Assembly (NCBI GenBank): GCA_005239165.1
Contig: RAPG01000010.1
Coordinates: forward strand, 1-64,000
DNA length: 64,000 bases
Origin: Allopusillimonas ginsengisoli
Lineage (GTDB): Bacteria > Pseudomonadota > Gammaproteobacteria > Burkholderiales > Burkholderiaceae_B
Direction: 5' to 3'
Below are positions 16,062 to 24,145 of the stretch, in pieces. Within the stretch, counting starts at the first letter, position 1. Every line of letters begins with the position of its first letter. Below the pieces are notes generated by a model. That model made no database searches. It saw only the letters and a program-made list of their open reading frames with translations, and was not told where the DNA came from. Both the position numbers and the translations under genes were made by a program.

Positions 16062-16952
16062 ATGAGCACTCATTTAAATTTTGCGGGCGTTTTTCCTTAT
16101 CTGGCGTCGCCGATAAAGCAAAACGAAGAAGTTGATACTGACGTCCTTCATCGCTTATGCGTTGACCTCATTGGCCATGGGGTACATGGGTTGACACCGC
16201 TAGGTTCAACTGGTGAGTTTGCGTACCTAAGCCCCGATCAAAAGCGCGCGATTGTTGAAACCACTGTTGCAGCCAGCGCCGGCCGCGTACCGGTCGTAGC
16301 TGGCGTTGCTGCCACGACGACTGCAGATGCTGTGCGTCAGGCAAAAGAATATGAGCGCATGGGGTGTGACGGCATTCTTGCCATGCTGGAGGCCTATTTT
16401 CCTATAGACCAGGAGGGTGTATTTGATTATTTCAGGCAAATTGCCAATGCGGTAGATCTGCCCATCGTCATCTATACCAACCCCAATTTTCAGCGCTCTG
16501 ATCTGACTGCAGGTGTTATTGAGCGCCTGAGCCATATACCGAACATTCTTTATCTGAAGGATGCTTCCACGAATACAGGCCGGCTGTTGACCATTATGAA
16601 CCTGGTGGAAGACCGCATGCGCATTTTTGCAGCGTCATCCCACGTGACGACCGCAGTCATGCTACTGGGCGGCGCGGGCTGGATGGCTGGCCCGGCTTGC
16701 ATCGTACCCAGGCAAAGTGTTCAGCTGTATGAGTTGTGTCGCGACGAGCGCTGGCAGGACGCCATGGTGCTGCAACGCGAGTTGTGGCGAGTTAATCAGG
16801 TTTTTGCGGATTATCGGCTGGCGGCCTGCATTAAGGGCGCACTGAAGATGCAGGGTTACGACATGGGAGTGCCGCTGCATCCGCAGGCGCCGTTATCAGA
16901 TGAAGGTGCGCGCGCCGTTCGCGAGGCTTTGGTGTCGGTTGGTGCCTTGTAA
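16062..16952 (+). CDS. Dihydrodipicolinate synthase (DapA) family lyase/aldolase
   Basis: A 296-residue class I aldolase of the DapA/NanA superfamily. It keeps the GSTGEF loop (about 46-51), the Tyr in IVIYTNPNF and the Schiff-base Lys in ILYLKDAST. DapA itself has a GTTGE loop, and this gene sits beside catabolic TRAP genes, so a pyruvate-dependent aldolase or dehydratase acting on an acid is more likely than lysine synthesis. ATG 16062 follows AGGACAGG closely; the longer frame from 15996 is rejected. The TRAP operon begins 340 bp downstream with its own strong promoter. The product may cleave the end product of the 16-30 kb pathway. Confidence 0.85.
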   Translation: MSTHLNFAGVFPYLASPIKQNEEVDTDVLHRLCVDLIGHGVHGLTPLGSTGEFAYLSPDQKRAIVETTVAASAGRVPVVAGVAATTTADAVRQAKEYERMGCDGILAMLEAYFPIDQEGVFDYFRQIANAVDLPIVIYTNPNFQRSDLTAGVIERLSHIPNILYLKDASTNTGRLLTIMNLVEDRMRIFAASSHVTTAVMLLGGAGWMAGPACIVPRQSVQLYELCRDERWQDAMVLQRELWRVNQVFADYRLAACIKGALKMQGYDMGVPLHPQAPLSDEGARAVREALVSVGAL

Positions 16953-17128
16953 CGGCAACAGACGCTATGACCGCAGGCTGGCGTTAAAAATCGCTTATGG
17001 GCGACAAAATAATATCTAACCCAGCCGGCCACCTTCATTATTCAGCGTTATTTACGCGTTTATATACAGCAATTTTTCCATGCTTTATATCGGTATAAGC
17101 ACCGGTGCAAATAGCAGGCCTCTAACCG

Positions 17129-17158
17129 TTGACACCAAGAACTATAGTCCTATATAGT
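17129..17158 (+). promoter_or_regulatory. TRAP operon promoter with palindromic operator
   Basis: A perfect -35 box TTGACA (17129-17134), an 18-bp spacer and a -10 box TATAGT (17153-17158). The inverted repeat ACTATA-GTCCTA-TATAGT (17141-17158) covers the spacer and the -10 box, the position expected of a repressor site. The 13-mer ACTATAGTCCTAT recurs in the promoter at 29757-29769, which has the same -35, spacer length and -10. The transcript would carry a 5' leader of about 125 bases to the TRAP binding-protein gene. The rest of the 16953-17291 gap shows no gene. Confidence 0.7.
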
Positions 17159-17291
17159 GCCAACTGTGGGTAGCTGATCTTGTCGACACTCAAATATAAA
17201 TAATGGCGCCAGCACTAGCACCCTCTCCGTTACACAGGGGCCGCCAAACAAAGCCTCTACAAATACATGACCCCCATCGAAGGAGAATACG

Positions 17292-18305
17292 ATGCTTTTA
17301 AAGAAACTAGGGAAGAGCTTAACCGTCGCAGCACTGAGCTCTGCCTGTTTTCTGGCCCTCTCAACGGGCAACGCGGTTGCCAAAGCCGAATTTACTGTAA
17401 AAGTGGCCAATGTAATGGCGCCAAGCCATGACACCAGCAAAGCCGTTGACTACTTTGCCAAGCTCGTGGCGGAAAAGTCTGACGGCAAGATCAAGATTCA
17501 GCACTACCCTGGCGGTCAGCTGGGCAGTGACAAAGAGACCTACGATGCTGCCCAGCAGGGCATGCTGCAAATCGCCAGCGGCTCGTCGGCCAACCTGGTC
17601 ACAATTACCCGCGCTTTTGAAGTACTGCATCTGCCATTCATTTTTGACAATCTGGATCAGGTACACAACGTCTTGCAGTCCAAAAAAGTAAAGGACCATA
17701 TTAATGCGGACCTGGCTGATGTCGGTTTGCGCTGGTTGTTTACGTTTGACTACGGCTTTCGCGATATCAACACATCAGAGAAGCTGGTCAAATCACCCGC
17801 CGATATGGCGGGCCTGAAAATTCGTGCTTCACGCTCACCGCTGGAGTTGGCCGGCGTCAAAGCCTTTGGCGGCAGTGCCGTCACGGTTGACTGGCCCGAG
17901 GTTTATAACGCCTTGCGTTTCAAGGTTGTTGACGGCGAAGCGCAGCCATTTGGCACGTTGGTCAGTGCACGTCACCAGGAAATTCTTCACCATACGGTCG
18001 ATGTAGATTGGCAATACTACGGCTTTGTCGGCGTCATCAGTGTCAAACAATGGGAAAAATATCCAGACTGGGTGAAAGAAACACTGGAAAGTGCTGCCAA
18101 AGAAGCCGAAATTTATCACCGCAAAATATGGGCTGAAGAAGATGCAAAAGCAAAAGAAATCTATTTGAAAGCAGGCGGCGACATCACGACCCTCACTCCG
18201 GATGAGCGGGCAGAGTGGGTCAAGCTGGGCAAGACCACCTGGGCTGATTCTGGGGTTCCACAGGCAACCATCGACTTGGTGCTTGCCGCTGCAGCTGGCA
18301 AATAA
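17292..18305 (+). CDS. TRAP transporter substrate-binding protein (DctP type)
   Basis: A 337-residue periplasmic binding protein. Residues 1-31 form a signal peptide (MLLKKLGKS, hydrophobic core, cleavage after AVAKA or nearby). The mature protein has the DctP fold: PSHDTSKAVDYFAKLVAEKSDGKIKIQHYPGGQLGSDKET, then MAGLKIRASRSP, whose Arg in the LKIRAS block normally clamps the substrate carboxylate. The ligand is therefore expected to be an organic acid or another anion. A strong AAGGAG site precedes the ATG. It leads the three-gene TRAP operon and is separated from the small permease by a hairpin. Confidence 0.93.
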   Translation: MLLKKLGKSLTVAALSSACFLALSTGNAVAKAEFTVKVANVMAPSHDTSKAVDYFAKLVAEKSDGKIKIQHYPGGQLGSDKETYDAAQQGMLQIASGSSANLVTITRAFEVLHLPFIFDNLDQVHNVLQSKKVKDHINADLADVGLRWLFTFDYGFRDINTSEKLVKSPADMAGLKIRASRSPLELAGVKAFGGSAVTVDWPEVYNALRFKVVDGEAQPFGTLVSARHQEILHHTVDVDWQYYGFVGVISVKQWEKYPDWVKETLESAAKEAEIYHRKIWAEEDAKAKEIYLKAGGDITTLTPDERAEWVKLGKTTWADSGVPQATIDLVLAAAAGK

Positions 18306-18315
18306 CTCTGAAAAA

Positions 18316-18341
18316 CGCATAGTGGATCACACCACTATGCG
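18316..18341 (+). terminator. Intercistronic hairpin after the TRAP binding-protein gene
   Basis: A perfect 10-bp stem, CGCATAGTGG (18316-18325) against CCACTATGCG (18332-18341), closes a six-base loop ten bases after the binding-protein stop. No T-run follows. Such hairpins typically stabilise the binding-protein part of the messenger or terminate only partly, so that binding protein exceeds permease. This role is inferred from position. Confidence 0.6.
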
Positions 18342-18388
18342 GGCTACGTCCATTGCCACGCAGCCACTTCTGTTAAGGACACCACATT

Positions 18389-18952
18389 ATGACTGCTAAT
18401 GCTGCCAGCCTGCCTACCCTCCCTCCTAACGCAGACATTTCATTGCCTGAAATTCCAGACCTTGCGATTGAAAAAATTATTACTCGCGCAACGGGAGCCG
18501 CCGTCATCGCCTTAGTTGGTGCGATGGTTGTTGTTATCTGGATTTCTGTCTATACCCGCTACGTTTCAGCAGAACCCATATCCTGGGGTGAGCAAGTCGC
18601 CAAATACCTGATGATATGGGCCGCATTTCTGGGCTCCAGCCTGGCTCTGCGTGAAGGTGCTCATATTTCAGTAAATATGCTGGTCGATATGCTGCCCGCG
18701 AAGGGCAGAAAATTCTGCGCTGTATGCGTGATTCTAATGAATCTGACGTTTCTGGGCGTCTGCATGTACTACGGCACCGTGTTCGCCTATAACGTGCGCG
18801 AGCATATTGACCCTCTGGTAGGCAACATCAGCCTGAGCCTGCCCTACTCTGCAATTCCTGTGGGCTGTGCCCTGATGATTCTGCAACTATTGTTTGTTGC
18901 CAGAAAAGGCGTAGACAATGCCCTCTCCAAAGATACAGCCAGCCTGTCCTGA
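18389..18952 (+). CDS. TRAP transporter small permease (DctQ type)
   Basis: A 187-residue inner-membrane protein with four helices, the DctQ layout. The hallmark block VYTRYVSAEPISWGEQVAKYLMIWAAFLGSSLALREGAHISV is clear at about 52-95. It pairs with the large permease downstream and receives ligand from the binding protein. An Asn/Pro-rich 25-residue N-terminal stretch precedes helix 1. It lies between the binding protein and the large permease, in the usual order. Confidence 0.9.
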   Translation: MTANAASLPTLPPNADISLPEIPDLAIEKIITRATGAAVIALVGAMVVVIWISVYTRYVSAEPISWGEQVAKYLMIWAAFLGSSLALREGAHISVNMLVDMLPAKGRKFCAVCVILMNLTFLGVCMYYGTVFAYNVREHIDPLVGNISLSLPYSAIPVGCALMILQLLFVARKGVDNALSKDTASLS

Positions 18953-19044
18953 GGCGTGCTCAGGCATCGACACACTTATATAAATACACTTAAATTCAAA
19001 CCGGTATCGCGCCTGATGCTCGCACGATTCCAGGAGGAGACATC

Positions 19045-20328
19045 ATGGGCTTAGCTCTAGTCATCACATTTTTCGCAGCTTTATCCATGGCGGTGCCAGT
19101 TGCCTTTGCGCTAGGGCTGGCCACTATCGTTGTTTTCATATTGATCGATCCCGAGTTTCTGCTGCTGATTCCACAGCGCATATTTACCGGTATCGATATG
19201 TTTGCGTTGGTCGCCATCCCATTTTTTATTCTGGCCGGTGAGCTCATGGGTGGCTCGGGCATACTGGATCGCATCCTGAACTTTGCAAGAATGTCAGTAG
19301 GCCGCATCCGCGGCAGCATGGGGCAAGTTACTGTTTTGGTCAGCATGATTTTTGGCTGGATCAACGGCTCGGGTGTCGCCGGTGCCAGTGCTGTGGGCTC
19401 TATGCTGATTCCAAAGATGACCAAGGAGTACAACAACCCAGGATTTGCCTGTGCGGTCACCGCCTGTTCATCAACAGTCGGTCCTATTATTCCGCCAAGC
19501 GTACCAATGATTATTTACGCCTTGGTCGCACAGAACGTCTCTGTAGCTGCGATGTTCGCCGCTGGTGTGATCCCGGGCCTGATGATAGGCGTGGGCATCA
19601 TGGTCATCGTGTACATCATTGCACGCAAGCGTGGTTATCCGGCCGAGTCCCGCCAGTACACCTGGATGGAAAAGCTCATGATCACCCAGCGCTTCATGGT
19701 CGGCGCCTTTTTGCCCGTCATCATGGTGGGCGGGATTGTTCTGGGGATATTTACGCCTGTAGAGGCCGGCGCTGTTGCGGTTTTGTATGCCATCCTGGTT
19801 GGCCTGTTTGTTACCCGAACGCTGACGTTTTCCCTGATATGTGCAGCATTGCGCCGGACTGGCGTGATCTCATCTGTGGTCTTTTTGATGATGGGCCTGG
19901 CCAACGTCGCCAGCTGGATTCTGACTACCGAGCAAATCCCGCAGGTTGCGGCCGATGCACTCTCGTCGGTCACGTCTAACCCCCTGGTTTTTCTGCTGCT
20001 GGTCAACGTAATTCTGCTGGTTGTCGGCCTGTTTTTTGACACAGTGGCCGCCATGGTTATGTTTGGCCCACTGTTGATTCCGATGGCTGCCGCTTATGGG
20101 ATTGACCCGGTGCAATTTGGCATGATTTTCACCCTCAATCTGATCATAGGCATGGTGACGCCACCGGTAGGCTTATGCCTGTTTATTGCAGCCGGCGTAG
20201 GCAAAACACCCATAGAACAGGTGATCAAAGAAAGCCTGCCCTTTCTTGCCTGGCTGATGACAGTGTTAATGATTGTGACCTACTTGCCTTCGACCTATAT
20301 GTGGCTGCCCAGACTACTTGGGTACTAG
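19045..20328 (+). CDS. TRAP transporter large permease (DctM type)
   Basis: A 427-residue, roughly 12-helix DctM subunit that carries out sodium-driven import with the small permease. Conserved DctM segments include AIPFFILAGELMGGSGI, MGQVTVLVSMIFGWINGSGVAGASAVGS, VGPIIPPSVPMIIYA and GMVTPPVGLCLFIAAG. Length is normal. A strong GGAGGAG site precedes the ATG. Its 3' end overlaps the tail of the convergent GntR gene by about 104 bp, which is unusual for a convergent pair. Confidence 0.92.
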   Translation: MGLALVITFFAALSMAVPVAFALGLATIVVFILIDPEFLLLIPQRIFTGIDMFALVAIPFFILAGELMGGSGILDRILNFARMSVGRIRGSMGQVTVLVSMIFGWINGSGVAGASAVGSMLIPKMTKEYNNPGFACAVTACSSTVGPIIPPSVPMIIYALVAQNVSVAAMFAAGVIPGLMIGVGIMVIVYIIARKRGYPAESRQYTWMEKLMITQRFMVGAFLPVIMVGGIVLGIFTPVEAGAVAVLYAILVGLFVTRTLTFSLICAALRRTGVISSVVFLMMGLANVASWILTTEQIPQVAADALSSVTSNPLVFLLLVNVILLVVGLFFDTVAAMVMFGPLLIPMAAAYGIDPVQFGMIFTLNLIIGMVTPPVGLCLFIAAGVGKTPIEQVIKESLPFLAWLMTVLMIVTYLPSTYMWLPRLLGY

Positions 20329-21106
20329 GTTTTGTCGCCGGGTTGGCTGGGGATGCTAAGTGTTCTGTCTGTGGGGGGATAAAGAATTTCTGATGATAAA
20401 TGCATTTATCCACGCCCATATACGCGGCCACAGACAGACACATACCCACGGAAGCGGGCTGAACACCAACGTGACGGGCCACTTCATCATCAAAGCTCAG
20501 CATCTTTATGGCGTGATCGACTTTGGTGATGGGCACGTTCATTTCATTACTGATCTGCCGCTTGAAATTCAGGCCGCTTAAATCCTCCAGCGGCATTTCA
20601 GACAGCACTGGAAACATGTGCTTTTGAATATAAAACCGTGTGAAGACGTTGAACTCGTCATTGATGTTAATGATGCGCTCAATTAAAGACAGCGGCCCGC
20701 CCGCCACCTCAAAATAATGAGCGCGCTCACCCTCCACCATGACCTCGTCGCGGCTGAGAATGGTGGAGTAAACCGGCAAGAAACTTACACCATCATCAGC
20801 AATAAAGCGACAGTGCCAGGGATTTTGCACCTCTAGTTTTTGGGACGCGACAAAAGTGCCCAGACCGTGCTGCCTGACCACCACACCCTGCTCGACCAGA
20901 ATGCGCAAAGCACGTTGCACGGTTCCCAGACTGAAAGGCGTCAGTTGCAGCAATTCGTCTTCAGTCGGCAGCTTGTCGCCCGCCTTCCAATAGCCTGCCG
21001 TAATGCCCTGTATAAGGGCATTCATGACCAGGCGATACTTTGGTATACCGGATGAGTTTGCCCTGAACAAAGGACTAAACACATCGGACCACGAGCTTTC
21101 ATTCAT
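20225..21106 (-). CDS. GntR-family regulator, UTRA-type (paralogue 1)
   Basis: A 293-residue repressor of the GntR HutC-like type: an N-terminal winged helix (GIPKYRLVMNALIQG, then LPTEDELLQLTPFSLGTVQRALRILVEQGVVVRQHGLGTFV) and a C-terminal effector domain ending near YHQKFFIPP. It resembles the protein at 23363-24145 over nearly its whole length, and the recognition-helix segment LTPFSLGTVQRA is identical. The last 45 or so residues (after IPPQTEHL) have no counterpart in the paralogue and are encoded opposite the TRAP large permease, as if the original stop was lost. ATG 21106 is chosen by alignment with the paralogue. It probably controls the TRAP promoter. Confidence 0.85.
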   Translation of the reverse strand: MNESSWSDVFSPLFRANSSGIPKYRLVMNALIQGITAGYWKAGDKLPTEDELLQLTPFSLGTVQRALRILVEQGVVVRQHGLGTFVASQKLEVQNPWHCRFIADDGVSFLPVYSTILSRDEVMVEGERAHYFEVAGGPLSLIERIININDEFNVFTRFYIQKHMFPVLSEMPLEDLSGLNFKRQISNEMNVPITKVDHAIKMLSFDDEVARHVGVQPASVGMCLSVAAYMGVDKCIYHQKFFIPPQTEHLASPANPATKPSTQVVWAATYRSKASRSQSLTLSSARQERAGFL

Positions 21107-21152
21107 TTTGCACCACGCGATAAAGGTCATACCGATGTCGGCCAACCTCGCA

Positions 21153-21166
21153 GTAACAATTGTTAC
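21153..21166. promoter_or_regulatory. 14-bp perfect palindrome upstream of GntR paralogue 1
   Basis: GTAACAATTGTTAC is a perfect 14-bp palindrome 47 bases before the chosen start of the GntR gene. It differs from the ACTATAGTCCTAT element in the target promoters, so it may be a separate operator for another regulator or a second site type. Function is inferred only from symmetry and position. Confidence 0.35.
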
Positions 21167-21857
21167 CGGGCCGATATCATACCGTAGCAGACATCAGCAT
21201 CGTGACCAAGCCTGTAGGTATGATGCCAGTTCAATTAATCAATGCAACTACATGCCCAGCGCAGCGGCTGTTACCAAGCACTTCGTTTTGCATAAGAAGC
21301 AAGCACGATGCCCTTTTCTGATCAGCTCTGATACTTTTGAATGACTCGGACTGTGTACGTCACTTGACATCCATAGCGCGTATTCAAGGCTGGTGTAAAT
21401 ACAGGCTGCCTCAAGCCTGACGGCGGCTCTCCATTTTTGCGCCATCATAAACGCACAACGGCCAGATCCGCCAGACTCATGCTTTCTGACATGATCGACA
21501 CGTGTTTTTATGGGCAGCAGGCAGCGAAATTCTTTCACCGGGCAATCAAGATTGTTGAACCGCCCTTAAGCACACATCGCCATCCAGGCGCATGGCATAG
21601 TCTCAGCCCATGCTAAGGCCGCACAAACCGTTACTTCGCGGTTAATAAGAACATTTTCGCGTGTGCAGGAAATATTGATGAGCGTTCAGGCCGCGTAGGG
21701 CAGCAATGCGTCAATGACCACCTGCGGCAAATGCGCCGGACATGATGTCAGACTCGATATCGCCCCATGCTCAGGCCGTGCCACCAAGGGTGGGCGGCTC
21801 TGGGCACAAAGGCGGAGAAAAAAGATGACAGGGGCCGGGCCGCCTGCCATTACCCGG
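21167..21857. other. Long gap between GntR paralogue 1 and the sulfatase gene
   Basis: About 690 bp between two genes on the same strand with no open frame that looks like a protein. The longest candidates (minus strand 21248-21538, plus strand 21003-21344) have odd composition and no family likeness. In a cluster whose other genes overlap or nearly touch, this gap suggests deleted or decayed DNA. The sulfatase transcript would read into it from the right; I see no clear terminator. Confidence 0.4.
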
Positions 21858-23315
21858 TTAGTTGAATTTATGCGCGGTGCCGGGTGCGGGGCTATAGCCC
21901 AAGTCACCACGTGCCACCACCGCTTCACGCCCACCATTGGCCTGCAGCATCTCTTCTTGATGCGCGCGTGCCCGCTTGTCAACCTCATGCGGGTCACAGA
22001 TTGCATAGAGTTTTTTCTTGCATTCAGCAACGACTGCCGCATATTCAGGCTTGCCTGCCAGGTCATCGACCTCTTCGGGATCAGCCTGAAGATCGAATAA
22101 TTGCTCAGGGTAGTGCACATAATAAATGTACTTGTACTGGCCATTACGTATCATGAATGCACCCGTAACCGACCCCATGCCATGATATTCTGAGATGACG
22201 TTGCGTTCAGGCACCTCACCCTCGGCAATCTCGAACAACGACACCCCTGGCAAACCATCTTTAAGGCTTTCGTCTTTTTCGCCTACGGCATCGTAAACAA
22301 AAGGCATCACATCTACATGGCTTACCGGGGTGGTAATGACCTTGCCCTGAGGAATGCCCTGACCCGTGATGATCAGCGGCACGCCTGCCGCTTCCTCAAA
22401 CATGGTCGACTTGCCCCACATACCGCGACTGCCCAGGTTGTCACCGTGATCCGACGTATACACAACGCGTGTGTTGTCAGTTAGGTTCAGATCATCCATA
22501 GTGGTCAGCAACTTGCCTACGTTCTCATCCAGAAAGGAACACAGGCCGTAGTAGCCGGCCAGGGCTTTCTTGCGTTTTTCTGCATCAAAGTAATCGTCGT
22601 AATTGAAGCTGCTTCGATAATCATTTTGAAACGGGTGATCAGGCCTTAGCGATTTTTCATACAGCTTGGGCATGGGCAGGTCACGATTGTAGTAGCGATA
22701 AAAATGCTCTGGGGGTGCCGTCAGCGGAAAATGAGGGCTGACAAACGATACAAACAATACCCATGGCTTGTCGGTATGAAGCGGCGCTTGCTCGCGCAAC
22801 CAGATCTGCGCACGCGATACGATCTCACGGTCATAAAAAGTATAGTCACTCTCACCGGGGCCCGCGAGATTAGCCATTTTGTAGGCGCCCTGGCGCACTG
22901 GCAGATCGCTGCGAACCAGCCCCATCAAGTCGCCCTTGCCATCAACGATATGCATGGGAATAATTTCTTCGCTAAAACCGTGATCTGCACCGTACTCACG
23001 AAAATGCAGCTTGCCAATGGACACCACCTGATGGTCGCGATCGCGCAGCTTGTGGTGCCAGCTGGGGATAGTCCCATCATAGGCATCAGCATTGTCCCAG
23101 TATCCAATCTGATGTATGTACTTGCCCGTGGCAAACGATGCGCGCGCCGGAATGCACACAGGGCTGGTGCAATAGGCTGACGTAAAGCGCGTGCCACGCG
23201 CGGCCAACGAATCCAGATGAGGGGTTTCCACAAACTCATGCCCGTAGCAACCCAGTGCTTTGGGCGAGTGTTCATCTGACATGATGATCAGCAGGTTCTG
23301 TCCTGAAATATCCAT
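21858..23315 (-). CDS. Type I sulfatase (choline-sulfatase-like), cytoplasmic
   Basis: A 485-residue formylglycine sulfatase that would hydrolyse a sulfate ester to alcohol and sulfate. The core motif is C54-I-P-A-R58-ASFATG, where Cys54 would be converted to formylglycine. Metal-site segments are IIMSDEHS (near 10-16) and VVYTSDHGDNLGSRG, followed by GKSTMFEEAAGVPLII. There is no signal peptide, so it acts in the cytoplasm on an imported ester, unlike many arylsulfatases. AAAGGA precedes the ATG. It is the last gene of the minus-strand operon with GMC, Rieske and aldehyde dehydrogenase genes. Substrate is unknown; choline sulfate is one candidate but no betaine genes are adjacent. Confidence 0.88.
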   Translation of the reverse strand: MDISGQNLLIIMSDEHSPKALGCYGHEFVETPHLDSLAARGTRFTSAYCTSPVCIPARASFATGKYIHQIGYWDNADAYDGTIPSWHHKLRDRDHQVVSIGKLHFREYGADHGFSEEIIPMHIVDGKGDLMGLVRSDLPVRQGAYKMANLAGPGESDYTFYDREIVSRAQIWLREQAPLHTDKPWVLFVSFVSPHFPLTAPPEHFYRYYNRDLPMPKLYEKSLRPDHPFQNDYRSSFNYDDYFDAEKRKKALAGYYGLCSFLDENVGKLLTTMDDLNLTDNTRVVYTSDHGDNLGSRGMWGKSTMFEEAAGVPLIITGQGIPQGKVITTPVSHVDVMPFVYDAVGEKDESLKDGLPGVSLFEIAEGEVPERNVISEYHGMGSVTGAFMIRNGQYKYIYYVHYPEQLFDLQADPEEVDDLAGKPEYAAVVAECKKKLYAICDPHEVDKRARAHQEEMLQANGGREAVVARGDLGYSPAPGTAHKFN

Positions 23316-23362
23316 TATCTTTTGTCCTTTCGATACAACAACAAATTTGATTGAACTGGCGC

Positions 23363-24145
23363 TTACAACGGCGCAGGTGTTTTTTCAAAGAACTTCAGTG
23401 GGCGCTGGTCTGGCGGAATATAAAACTCCTGGTAATACACCGTCAGGTTGCTGCCTGCACGCGCAAAGGCCTGCATAAACATGCCGGTTGAGCCAGGTTC
23501 CATACCCACCATCTGGCACGCCTCGTCATCAAAGCGACGGATACGTACCTGGTGAACGATTTCGGTGATGGGCAACTGGCATTGCGTGGCAATCAACTTC
23601 TTGACATTGGCACCGCTTAACTGCTCCATCGGTATGTCCCAGAGCATCTTCAGCAACATAGAACTGGCATAGAAGCGGCTGAATACATTGAACTCGTCCG
23701 CGATGTTGATGACGCGATCCAGCTGCATGACCACGGTATCTTCCACACCAAGGTACTGACTCCATGGCCCCGGCTGGCTGATCAGCTCACGCCGTATGGC
23801 TTTCGAATAAATCGGCACGATACTGACACCATCGTCCGCAACAAACCGGCAATGCCAGGGGTTCTCGAGACGACGCGGATGCTGCGCCACAAAGCTGCCC
23901 AGGCCATGCTGACGCACCACCAGGCCCTGGCTCACAAGATCACGCATTGCACGCTGAACCGTACCCAAACTAAAGGGCGTGAGTTGCACCAGGTCTTCTT
24001 CAGCAGGAAGGCGATCGCCCGGCGCCCAGACACCCTGGCGTATTGCGTCAAGCAGGGCATTGACCACGCGCTGATACTTGGGCAGACCCGTACGCTCGGG
24101 ATGCCACAGCGCGGTAAAGATTGCCTGCTGTCGTTGGGCTGTCAT
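23363..24145 (-). CDS. GntR-family regulator, UTRA-type (paralogue 2)
   Basis: A 260-residue GntR/HutC-like regulator. The winged helix is at residues 20-85 (GLPKYQRVVNALLDAIRQG, LPAEEDLVQLTPFSLGTVQRA, VVRQHGLGSFV). The effector domain includes NPWHCRFVADDGVSIVPIYS and INIADEFNVFSRFY and ends YYQEFYIPPDQRPLKFF. By eye it is about half identical to the protein at 20225-21106 and shares the exact recognition-helix segment. The ATG overlaps the GMC gene stop as ATGA, so it is made as part of the operon it probably controls through the operator at 29755-29780. Confidence 0.88.
   Translation of the reverse strand: MTAQRQQAIFTALWHPERTGLPKYQRVVNALLDAIRQGVWAPGDRLPAEEDLVQLTPFSLGTVQRAMRDLVSQGLVVRQHGLGSFVAQHPRRLENPWHCRFVADDGVSIVPIYSKAIRRELISQPGPWSQYLGVEDTVVMQLDRVINIADEFNVFSRFYASSMLLKMLWDIPMEQLSGANVKKLIATQCQLPITEIVHQVRIRRFDDEACQMVGMEPGSTGMFMQAFARAGSNLTVYYQEFYIPPDQRPLKFFEKTPAPL

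Noticed and set aside
21248..21538. 96-residue minus-strand frame in the gap before GntR paralogue 1
   Set aside because: Cys/Trp-rich mixed composition without any family motif; probably chance.
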